64,000 bases of DNA, from positions 15,679,775 to 15,743,774 of the forward strand of contig NC_134032.1 of NCBI RefSeq assembly GCF_964204645.1. The letters are read 5' to 3'. The notes under the pieces were generated by a model. The model was not told the DNA's origin and made no database searches. It saw nothing but the letters and a program-made list of their open reading frames with translations. Positions within the stretch are counted from its first letter, which is position 1. Every line of letters begins with the position of its first letter. The stretch comes from Tubulanus polymorphus. Its lineage: Eukaryota; Nemertea; Palaeonemertea; Tubulaniformes; Tubulanidae. The position numbers and the translations under genes are program-made. Below, piece after piece: positions 1 to 10,757 of this stretch.

Positions 1-463
1 AACTTTTACTTCAGACCAGTCAATTTAAGACCAGTTTAAACTCATTTTAGTTCTATAACCAATCTAACAATCTAAGACCAGTCTAAACTCATTTTAGTTC
101 TATTACCAATCTAACAACTTAAGATCAGTCTCAACTCATTCTAAATTTGCATTCGAAACTACTTAAATTTAGATAGTTTGTGACATGATACTAACGATTG
201 TAACGAGCAGTCAAAAGATTTTGCCGAAAGAAACGACCATAAGTCGACCATCTAAATTCCAATTGGGCAAATATTTTGGGCTGCTGCATTCGCAGTTTGA
301 GTCCATAAACAAATTATCAGAACCAAACATCAAAAACTATCAGATTTTGTCTACGGACAGATGGATTGATGGATGGACAAAAAGTGAACGTAATAATTTT
401 AGTCCCAAAAAAGCATGAATTAGTTAGAACTCTAAAATGCATGATGAATGTTTAATCACTTAC
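1..463. repeat. Dispersed ACCAGTCTAAACTC-type repeat copies
   Basis: The left edge carries degenerate copies of a dispersed repeat with the words AGACCAGTCTAAACTCAT, TTTTAGTTCTAT and CCAATCTAACAACTTAAG. Further copies lie at about 545-720, 12240-12330, 28600-28690 and, reversed, 56560-56660. No protein-coding signal is seen apart from random short ORFs. Confidence 0.6.
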
Positions 464-3400
464 AGCTGACGGTCCTGGTATTGGTGATGGATTCTGTAAA
501 GATAAAATAAAACAAAATATTAGATGGATATTCATGAATGCATGTATCACTGATTCAAACTAAACTCATTTCAGTTCTATAACCAATCTAACAACTTAAG
601 ACCAGTCTAAACTCGATTTTAAGTTTGCATTCGAAACTACTTAAAGACCAGTCAATTTTAGACCAGTTTAAACTCATTTTAGTTCTATTACCAATCTAAC
701 AACTTAAGACCAGTCATAGATGATTGTTAGATTTTATTTGTAGAGGTCATTGTCATCTAATGAGTACATACAAATAATTATTTTGAGACACTGATTATTT
801 TTTTTGAGACACTTGATTTAAACAGATAATCATTTTAATAAAACCAAACAGCACTGATACGAGACCCTGTGATATAGCACTTAATTTAAATGGTTAAATT
901 TTAATTCAAATTCAAATTTACTAATGGCTTATTAGAGAATAATTGTAACTTACACCATGTGTTTCCTCGATAAGGCTTTCTGACAGTGGAAACTGAAAAT
1001 ACAATCAAAGTCATAATGTTAAAAAACAGGAACAAATTATAACCATTATGCGATTTCTATAGTGTAAGCAAATTATTTATGGTACATTGGTATTGATGGT
1101 ACACGGGTATTGATGGTACACGGGGAGTGATGGTACACAGGTAGCGATGGTACACGGGGATTGATGGTACACGGGTAGTGATGGTACACTGGTAGCGATG
1201 GTACACGGGGATTGATGGTACACTGGTAGTGATGGTACACTGGTAGCGATGGTACATGGGTATTGATGGTACACTGTTAATGATGGTACACTGGTAGCGA
1301 TGGTACACAGGTATTGATGGTACACTGGTAGCGATGGTACACGGGTGGTGATGGTACACTGTTAATGATGGTACACTGGTAGCGATGGTTCACTGATGGT
1401 GATGGTACACGGGTATTTATGGTACATTGGTAATGATGGTACACGGGTATTGACATGGGATGGGATGATACACTGGTGGTGATGGTACACGGGTATTGAT
1501 GGTACACTGGTAGCGATGGTACACGGGTATTGATGGTACACGGGTGGTGATAGTACACTGATGGTGATGGTACATGGGTATTGATGGTACACGGGTGGTG
1601 ATGGTACACGGGTATTGATGGTACACGGGTGGCGATGGTACACGGGTGGCGATGGTACACTGGTGGTGATAGTACACTGATGGTGATGGTACACTGATGG
1701 TGATGGTACATATGGATAGTGATGGTACACGAGTGGTGATGGTACACGGACGGGTATTGATGGTACACGGGTGGTGATGGTACACGGACGGGTATTGATG
1801 GTACACGAGTGGTGATGGTACACGGACGGGTATTGATGGTACACGAGTGGTGATGGTACACGGACGGGTATTGATGGTACACGGGTGGTGATAGTACACT
1901 GGTAGCGATGGTACACGGGTGGTGATGGTACACGGGTATTGATGGTACACTGGTGGTGATGGTACACGGGTATTGATGGTACACTGGTGGTGATGGATAG
2001 GGAGGCGTGTGAGGTCAGGGGTTTGAATGATATTGAAATAATTTTACTTACGAGGCGCACAGCACAAGGAGGCTTATCCTAGAAAAGACAACAACAAAAA
2101 TATAATTAGTCAAATTCGCTAAGGGCTGAATTTTAAAAAATTGTGGTAAAATAATAAGCTTCATTAGTTCAAGACGGTGCTGGTCTTAAACATATTCAAG
2201 GAGAGTAAAGTATTCAGAAATAGATAGATTTTGTCTAAAGAAATGGCCATCAGTTGACCATCTTAACCCTTTCAGTGTAGAACCACTATAGTGGTATGAT
2301 CGAATCATTCGTTTCACAGACTTCGCGCAGTTCGGAAGAGTATTTGAGTAAGACGACAGAAAAAAAGTAACAACTGTTAAGTATTATGCCTGCTGCAAGT
2401 TGTCCTTGCCTTAAATGATTTAGGCCTAACTACTGATGAAATACATCACATCAGAACCACATTTGCAGTTGCAGTTGCAGTGAAGATGCGTGTTGAGGCT
2501 GGTGCTGGTCACTGGACGATGACCAGCGGTCAGATGATCGAGTCATTCGTTGCATAGACTTTTCACAGAGAGGGACAGAAAATGTTACAACTTTAAGTAT
2601 TATGCCTCATCACATATCAGCACCACAGTTCCAATGCCAGTAAAGGTTCATGTTGATTGGTCGTGGTTGGTACGGGTTACTGGACAATGACCAGCGGTCA
2701 ACTGATCAAAACATTCGTTTCACAGCCTGGTAATGGCTTGCCAATTATACTTTCCCTTTTTTACAAAATTATCTGATTCTGTTTTTGCAGTATCTAGATA
2801 CCTCTGATTCAGATTGTTTTACTGTTTGGAACTAGTGATCATACAGCTTTGCCATATAAGAAAAAGTTTTTCATAACTAAATAAGCTTCTTCCAAAATAT
2901 AATTTCATCAGTCATAAAAAATTATTGCAATTTATGCTAATTAGCTAATTAATTATGTGTAATGCCTGATTTTTCCTAAAACTACATTAAAAAATCTGGA
3001 GGAGTGGTTCAATCTCCTCACTTCTACTACTGCTATTACTAAATGCTACTAGAATTTATCTTCTAACTCACTTTCATCTTTTCATCTTCTAACTCACTTT
3101 CCAATTGTGACGACGCTTCAAAGTGACTGTCGGAATCAGGGACGATATCATTTATCACATTCTGTAACATTAGTCATTTACCGGACCCTGGCATCGTGAA
3201 AAAATACCTTTTTTCCGCGAAACTTTGAATGAATAGGAACCTATCGACATTTTTATTGCTCCGGAAAAACCCGGAAGTCTATGATGTATTTCCGCAGTGG
3301 GATTCCCTGTCTTAACTGAAGCAAACAGAGATCAGCCGCTTGAAAACCCGGGTATCGTAAGTCACCGATCGGCGACTTCGACCGTGAGATTACATGCGCT

Positions 3401-3483
3401 CTGAATTACCATGAAAGCAGTAAATTTGAACTTACCTTTTTGTATGGACTTTTTCTTGAAGTTTTTTTCTTAGCTTTAGGCAT
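464..3483 (-). CDS. Unrecognised microexon gene, N-terminal part (4 exons seen)
   Basis: Four short minus-strand segments look like consecutive in-frame exons: 3436-3483 (48 nt), 2052-2078 (27 nt), 954-992 (39 nt) and 464-493 (30 nt). Each is preceded by a pyrimidine-rich AG and followed by a GTAAGT-type donor, and each length is a multiple of three, so all join in phase 0. The first begins with ATG directly after the acceptor (CTAG|ATG) and encodes MPKAKKKTSRKSPYKK, a strongly basic start resembling a nuclear localisation signal. Then come DKPPCAVRL, FPLSESLIEETHG and NPSPIPGPSA, the last Pro/Ser-rich. No stop is reached, so the gene continues beyond the left edge, and a 5' noncoding exon probably lies above 3485. 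A 17-bp minisatellite fills the 954-2052 interval. I do not recognise the family. Chance alignment of splice-like words is possible, but four equal-phase exons with strong donors argue against it. Confidence 0.45.
1077..1995. repeat. Minisatellite, 17-bp unit
   Basis: About 54 copies of a unit near GATGGTACACGGGTATT, with variable last bases (TATT, TGGT, AGCG). Long open frames on the minus strand (Tyr-His-Gln/Pro-Cys-Thr-Ile repeats) arise only because the unit lacks stops; 17 is not a multiple of three, so three units make one coding period. It sits in an intron of the microexon gene model. Not coding. Confidence 0.95.
2455..2735. repeat. Dispersed GACCAGCGGTCA repeat, two direct copies
   Basis: Two related stretches (about 2490-2570 and 2650-2730) share TGGTCACTGGAC, ATGACCAGCGGTCA and CATTCGTT. 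A third copy in inverted orientation lies at about 7105-7175 (AACGAATGATTCGATAAG, TGACCGCTGGTCACTGTCC). This is a short interspersed element of unknown type. Confidence 0.6.
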
Positions 3484-3985
3484 CTAGAAAAATAAATGAA
3501 ATTATTCAATCATTTCAAATTACAATATTTTCAGACATGAGTTATGTGCAGTTCAGCCAACTATTCCCCTATGTGGTGCACAAGTACACTAGGGGTCCTC
3601 CAGGGACACCATGCCCTGTTGAAAAGTGGTTTGAAATGCTCAACAAATTCAATATTCAACGCCCCCTGGTGAATCCATACTAAAACCAATGATCTTGAAA
3701 CTCGCAGCAATCGTCAAACATGTCATGAGCTACGATTTTGCGATTGATTGCGGTTGAGATGCTTATCCCCCGGACACCCAGCACCAGTACTTGGACGCCT
3801 GATCATAAGGAGTTGGTCTCTTTATGATTACTGTATTCTGGGGATTCAAATAACTCAGGGACCTACGCGATTGTGTCTCCGAGTCGCAACCGACCTACGC
3901 AATTGTGTCTCCCAGTTGCAACTGACCTACACGACTGGCAGAAACTAGTACGATAACCACACTGAAACGTGGTGAACGGATAATA

Positions 3986-4266
3986 AGATAAAAACCCACT
4001 ATCTACAGAATAAAAGAATTTAAAATCAAGAATCTATTTATTCGAACAATTTGAAATATATAATAAACACGACGTTTCGACCTCACCCTAGAGATCCTCG
4101 TCAGGTGTCTTACGATGATCTCTAGGGTGGGATCAGGTGTCATCACCCGACGATGATTTCTAGTGTGAGATCGAAACGTTGTGTATTTTACATATTTCAA
4201 ATAGTTCGAATAAATAAATTCTTGATTTTAAATTCTTTTAATCTGTAAATAGTGGATTTTTATCTT
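3986..4266. mobile_element. Head-to-head pair of CTGACGA...GAAACG repeat elements
   Basis: Two copies of one element face each other. The left arm read on the minus strand gives CTGACGA, then GATCTCTAGGGTGAGGTC, then GAAACGTCGTG, then an AT-rich tail ending AAATTCTTTTA and GTGGGTTTTTATC. The right arm gives the same order on the plus strand, with CCGACGA in place of CTGACGA. Single copies occur at 15985-16115 (+) and 25215-25330 (-), and a tandem pair at 40435-40920. The CTGANGA ... GAAAC words with a complementary segment between resemble a hammerhead ribozyme core, as found in termini of Penelope-like retroelements. Assignment is inference. Confidence 0.55.
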
Positions 4267-4269
4267 TTT

Positions 4270-7200
4270 TGGCAGAAACTAGTTGCATATCGTTTAGTCA
4301 CGTAACGTAACGCCTACCTATGACTATTCCCGGGTTAAGACACCAAATTTTCCAGGGTGAGATCATTCAACGGCGGCCATTTTGAAAACGTGTGGAGGGT
4401 GCTGGCACCTGTGGACCAGGACAACAACAAAAAACTAACGAAACGAAACGACGAAATCGAAAAAAATTAAGAAATCAACACTAATTCATATTTTTCTTCA
4501 ACCAGAATTTACTATTTCCACAATTATTATGGAAAACATGAAGATTTGAAATATATGTTGGAAAACCATCGAAAATAAAAATTTTTGTTTCGTTTTGTAA
4601 GTTTTATCTAGGGTTTTGTAGGTCACCTTGTCTATCACGCTACATGTATGCAATACAGAGAAATGGCCGCCAATGGCCGAATTTGCGGAGAAATTAATTA
4701 ATTTCTCAAAAAAAGTCGATTCATCGCTCGAAACAAACATAAAATCGGATTATTTCGAAAGGTACCTGTGTTAGTTTCTGAATTAAGCCATTAATTGTGG
4801 ACTGAAGTCGATATAGAAGAAAGTATATTTTTGAAGTGTTACTTTTTTCAACCGTGTTTTGGTCCTTGTCAACCCTAACGTTGGTATAAGCCCATCCGAT
4901 TATAAAAAGCTTACCACCAACGATAAGGTAACTAACTAAGCAAGGGCGAGGCATAACATAACACTTTTTTTCTCTTTTTTTTCTTTCCTGTAGATCTCTA
5001 TACTTGGCTTACGACAAGATAGCTATATCCATAAAAAATTCAAATAGCTCCAATCTTATTGAAAGAAAGCTTGTTGGAATGGGGAGGGCTCAAATAACAA
5101 TATGCTTTTTAAATTTTTGAATTATCTTCAGTAGTTTTCGAGATATCGCAAATTGAAGTTTGAAAATTTGAGCGAAAAGTGTCTTCATGTTTCAATACAC
5201 AAAAACTGTGATCTAAGAAGGCAATATTTCATGTAAACAAACTTCAATATCTCTTAAACTAAAAGAGATAGACTAGAAATTTAAAGAGCAATAAACTCAT
5301 AGCACTTTCAGGTGACAGTTGAAAGACCCAAAATTGTTATCTGATTCCAAATGCCTATGGTTTCCATGGAAACCAGCCGAAAAATGGTAAAATAATGAAA
5401 ATATCGATGTTAGATCAAAAGTTATGATGTAGAAAGGGGATAGAATAACTAGTTATCAATAGTTTATGTTTGCCCTAAGTTTATCTAGGAATATCTATTA
5501 TTATATAGATTATTATTATTAGGTTTCCATGGTAACGGCAAGAAAAAATGTGAAATATTGAGAAATATTGATATGATTTCAAATGAAATTATTTTTTTCA
5601 CTACATGATTTTTGAAATGAATAAACATGATTATCAAGGCCTGTCAGTTAGATCTATAGCCATAGGCTCCTATTGCAAATTGATTTAAATATACCAATTT
5701 TATATATTATTTGCTAAATGAATTTTAGTTAAGAAAAGCAGAAAATTAGGCTTGGCCTAGCTCAAAACGCTGAAATTTGAAATATTCATGATATCATAAT
5801 AAAATCAATCAGTTTAGAAACATAAACCAAGCAATAGTAATAATACTACTAATAATAACTAAATAATAATCCATTTGTTTTGTTTTGAGCTAAATTTCAA
5901 CAATATTTTATATATATTTCAATTTTGCTGCTTTTGGAAAATCGGGAGCCTCATTGTCCCATCACGCTCCTCTATTTTTGCCCGTCACAAGCCTCAATTC
6001 ATCCCATTAGACGCCTCCCTCTTTCAACAGCCGCTTTACCGACGGGAGCGTAGTGGCGATCCACGCGCAAAAAAAATCCGCGCGCCGATCATTTCGCTAA
6101 ATCTGTCCTAATATTCAGAAATATAGTGATGAATAATTATGAATCGGAAAATAAATACAATAATTCACCGCTAGACCGATGAATAATTGTTGAATATTGA
6201 TCTCATCACGAGCAGCGCAGCGCGTAGTCATTCAATAACAAGTGCCGGCCGCCATTTTGTATCGCTCGCTTCAACGCAAAACTTAGACATCGACTTTTCC
6301 GGCAGCGATCGCTCAGCCCCGACACGAAATAAAATCATGCGGTCTTCAGCATTTGAATTTTATGATCCTAAACCTTTTGATTCCTGATGATTCGTCGCTT
6401 ATTCCGGGTCCTAAGCTGACGAATTTTGCTCTTGAAAAAGGTTATTTTTTGATTTCTATTTTCTTCGACTAAAATGCGGATTTATACACTAAACCAACCC
6501 CCAAGTGATAAAGATCGATCTTATTGGTTGATTCCAAATGATTTTAGCTCATTTGCATTGATAGACAGGTTTTATGAATGATTTTACTACGCTATGTCAA
6601 AACGCGTAGTAAAAACGCGCATCACACTTTTCCTAATCAATAATGGTCGTCACAATCGATAGTGGCGCCCCGCGCGGACATGAACATACCTAGACAAGAC
6701 TTAAAAGTTCCAACATACTAACATCGATTTCACTTAGGTTCACACGTAGTCGATTAACTGAACCCACGTTTGCCCTGATAGCATCAAAAGCGAATGCTAT
6801 TTAACCTTGGCCTGACGCAATATGGCCGCCCATTTGACCTTGGCAAACAATAAATATGGCCGCCCGTCTGGAGACATGGCTAAAAATTTTCCACCAGCAA
6901 ATGTATTAAAATGATAAATCATGACCAAGTATATGTGATATCTAATCATTACTAACTGGAGCTAGGAGCTGATCTAATGTGTTTTTCATCAGTTTTAGTT
7001 AATCATATCATTCATATTTAATTAGGCCTCTATACATCTGTATGATACTTACGATAACAGCGTACTTTTTCTGCTATAATTTTCACGTCTTCTCAAATAA
7101 AGTTCTGTGAAACGAATGATTCGATAAGCTGACCGCTGGTCACTGTCCAGTGACCAGCACCAGCCTCAACCAATCAACACGCGTATTCATACATTTCCCA

Positions 7201-8775
7201 TTCAAAACCAGAAATGCAGATCACCAAAGCGGAAGTAGTACCTGTAGACTGGTTACCGGTCTGTAGGTGGCGCAGAATTTTACTAGACTGGTTACCTGTC
7301 CCATTCTAATAGACTTCATCCACCTTCCGCGGGTTTTACAGATCCAATCAGATTTCAGTATTTCATCACGTGAACAATGTAACATGGCCGCCTACATTGT
7401 GTCTCGATTTACGTTCCATGGACCTCTTTAAAGTCATTTTTTATACCAATGAAGAAAGAAATTCCATTAAAACTGCCAGGTAACGCTTCTGCAGGCTTTT
7501 GTTAAGCGTGTGGTACCAAAAATATCGGTATTCAATTCAGGATGGCTGCGTGACAGCGCCGTCAAAATCTACCGGTCGTCAAACAGCAATTTGGACTGTA
7601 GTGCCGTGGATGGAAACAACAATACATACAATACTAACTATACCACTACTGACATACTGAACCTTGCAGCAGAGGCTACTTGTTTGTTCACTCGAGGCGA
7701 TTGATTGATTGTTCTTAATGTGACGTTGGACATCAGCAGTTGATCCAGTGAAAATAATGACATCAACAAGGTAACTTCACCTACTACTTACTTCGTAAAA
7801 ATGTGAACATTGAATATGAGTGCTATTTCACAAACACTATATTGATTATCTTTTGTAGATTATTGTGAGCGTTTTAGTGATGATTTTGTGAGTCACAACT
7901 CGTAGGATGTTTTAAGAAATTGAAGTAATGCGTATCAAATTAGCTCAACTTAAAAGAATAGATTGCAATGCATCAAGGTAAGTTTGAAAAATGGATTCTG
8001 AACCATTAATTTGTAAAATCAATCCAGGTTTAATTGTAAGTTTGATATGTGTTTTAATTTCAGAATGATAACATCATGCAGTAATTGAAGAGAATAAAGA
8101 ATCAGCACTAGCTGTCATGAAATGAGATTCCAAATAACAGGCGGTGAAACTCCTTGATTCTGATAAACTCGTCATCATCAGTTACATCAGCAAGCGCCGC
8201 TGCGCCAAGATGTTGTGTACTGTATTTCTCCACTGCTCACGATCTGCTAAACTGATGAGGTTAGCGAGCCTTCTATTTGAATTGTGATTGGATTATCTGT
8301 CTGGTCGAGACATGGTCTTTATGATTCTAAAGACACTATCATTCAAATCAGGGATATCAGGATCGTCCCAATTTGTCGATGAAAAAAAAACTACTGTTCT
8401 ATGTCATGAAATACGTAGTGTCATTGTTTATTCTCTTGTCAGGGGCTGAACAAGATTTTGTACCAGAAGTGAACAATAAATATTGAATTCAGTGAAAAAT
8501 AATTGGTCGTGATGAATTTTATAATCGATTTCTAGCAAAGTCAACATTGACATTGTGTGGTCCATGAGGAGAGAGGATATTGCGAATTTCCAGTGTGATC
8601 TGAGTATCTTGTCTTGACCAAGTCTCTTAATTTGACTGTCCCAACTTGCTATCTGTATCAGGAAATCAGTAGGCTGAGGTGGATCCAAATATCTGATCTA
8701 ACAAAGCACTAAGGAGTTCAGCAATTGTAAACTTTATTCAGATACTAAATATAGTCATTTTACAACACTGTATTA
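4270..8775. other. Intergenic, no gene seen
   Basis: AT-rich DNA with no ORF of recognisable similarity on either strand. It contains the inverted copy of the GACCAGCGGTCA repeat (7105-7175) and several short GC-richer islands (about 5940-6110 and 6190-6330) whose open frames show no family features. No tRNA or convincing splice-flanked exon was found by eye. Confidence 0.5.
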
Positions 8776-9552
8776 AAACATCAATTCACTACTCGTTTGA
8801 TGGCGCTATTCAGAACCGGAAATTGTAACCTAAATCCGCCATGTTCTAGTTCATTTGCGATAAAAATCTCTCGTTTCAAGTTTTTAGTTGGCGATATTTT
8901 ACTTACTATACATAAGCACGCACAATCCTTTAAGTATGATATCTTGGCAATGTGTTGAATTCGATAAAACCTCACTTTGAACGCTAAAGATCACTAGAAA
9001 TGTGAAAAAACTACCAAAAATCACAAATTTAGCGATGACGCTCGAAGCAGCTAACGGAAGTAATGACTGGTGCCGGGTGTCATCACTTTGTTGTTGAGTT
9101 CAAGACTCTAAGGTGAATTCATTGCAGGCTACACCATAAATATGAAATAATATTACGAAATAAAATTGATGTTAGAAGGACTACACTCGTAGATTCATAA
9201 TAAAAATATGAAAACTACAAGGACTCGAACCAACAATCGAAATTGGGCCGTCAAGTGCTGCCACCATGTGATACCTGGCAACCAGTCTTCACATCTTCAG
9301 CCGTTGCAAAATGTTTTTTAATAATTTTAGGACACTTATAGTGATTTCTAGCCTTTGCAGTGAGGTTTTATCATATCCAACGTAACGGTAGGATAACATA
9401 TTAAAAGGATTACACGTAACGATGTATAGTAAGTAAAATATCGCTTATTGAAAACTTGAAGCGAGAGATTTTCATTGCCAATGAACTAGAGCATGGAGGA
9501 TTTAGGTTCCAATTTCCGGTTCTGACTAGCGCCATCAAACGAGTAATTCAAG
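8776..9552. mobile_element. Large foldback (inverted-repeat) element
   Basis: The left arm (about 8776-9010) and right arm (about 9320-9552) are imperfect reverse complements over roughly 230 bp. The outer ends read ACTCGTTTGATGGCGCTA on the left and TAGCGCCATCAAACGAGT on the right. Inner parts also match, for example GATCACTAGAAATG against ATAGTGATTTCTAG. The loop of about 300 bp contains a degenerate box B word (GACTCGAACC). No transposase is present, so this is a non-autonomous foldback element or an inverted duplication. Confidence 0.75.
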
Positions 9553-9934
9553 AACTTGAATTTGTCGATATCCCGTATTGAAGATAAAGACCGGCAACCA
9601 GTCTATTACTTACAATTGATCACCCTCGCTTGCCAGGGTCTAATTGCCGCTCGCCGGAGCTCATGCCATTTCAGTCCCTGGCCGCAAACCCCTTATTGGT
9701 CTATGCAACTTGATGCGTTGCTGGAAGTTGAAGGATTCGTGTGCGTTGCTGGAAGTTGGAGGATTCGTGTGCGTTGCTGGTGCTTGGAGAACTATTATGC
9801 GTGCATGTTTAGTTCTAAGTCAGTTTTTTTTCAATTCTTGTGAATTCTTAAGAAATTTAATCAAGAAATTTGATATTCGTTTAATATGTATTGTGTTCCT
9901 TCGATTTACTGATGTTGTTAACCTTGTTCACCCT

Positions 9935-10140
9935 GTTGACGCCCTGTTCATCCTATCCTCTATTCAGCATCAGGACCACTCTAAATCAGCATCAGTTATT
10001 TCTGGGTTCGAACCCAGAAAACGCCTGTACATCCTCTATACAACATCAGGACCACTCGGAATCAGCATCAGTAATTACTGAGTTCGAACCCGGGACACCC
10101 CTGTGCATCCTCTATACAGCATCAGGACCACTCTGCATCA
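9935..10140. repeat. Short tandem repeat with box B-like words, ~80-bp unit
   Basis: Three consecutive copies contain CAGCATCAGGACCACTC and GTTCGAACCC. A fourth, degenerate copy lies at about 10605-10680. The GTTCGAACCC word matches a tRNA-type internal B box, so the unit is probably derived from a tRNA-related SINE. Confidence 0.65.
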
Positions 10141-10757
10141 TTACTTATTATATTTAAAAAACCAGTTCTATTTTTTTATTCCGGTAGATGGCATATTTGA
10201 CAATGTGGTCAATATCGATTACTGTTGTCAAGCATAGAATTTCTGTTTGTAGTTCAGTGAAATTCTAATAGATGGAGCAAATAGAGAATCATCATCCAAA
10301 AGTGGCAAGTGGGTTCGAGTCATACTGGCTGCTTACGGTGTTCGGGCAACACTTCAAAGGCTGAGGTCCCGTCGTGAGGTTAAATGAATGAACCATTCGA
10401 GCTAGTTGGGAAACCAACACCCACACGAAGTAAAGCCAAACAAACAACGATGTCAGTAATACTAGAACATACTCGACGCATTTTTTAACATTTCAACGAA
10501 AAACAAAACATGAATGTCCATCACTTTTGGTAACGGCTCATAGAATAGAAGCCTTACAAACAAAACAAAACAAACATCCACAATTACCCGGTTCGAACCT
10601 AAATACATCATCTATTCAGCATCAGGCTTCGAACCCGTGACATCTCTGTACATCATCAGCACCACTCTGAATCGGTTTCGTAACTCTCCGTGTAACAGGT
10701 TCCCGTTAAACGGTGTCACGGTTCTAAAATCGAATCAAATTAAAATTGGTTTTATGT
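10141..10757. other. Downstream flank of the transporter gene, repeat-rich
   Basis: No gene seen. It holds tRNA-like SINE fragments (around 10310-10330 and 10590-10650, with GGTTCGAG or GTTCGAACC words) and probably the 3' untranslated region of the minus-strand transporter gene that ends at 10758. Confidence 0.4.

Noticed and set aside
1277-2060. Minus-strand frames of more than 230 codons
   Set aside because: They are translations of the 17-bp minisatellite in three frames; no start context, splice logic or family.
9220-9300. Possible tRNA (GACTCGAACC word)
   Set aside because: No cloverleaf can be drawn; it lies in the loop of a foldback element.
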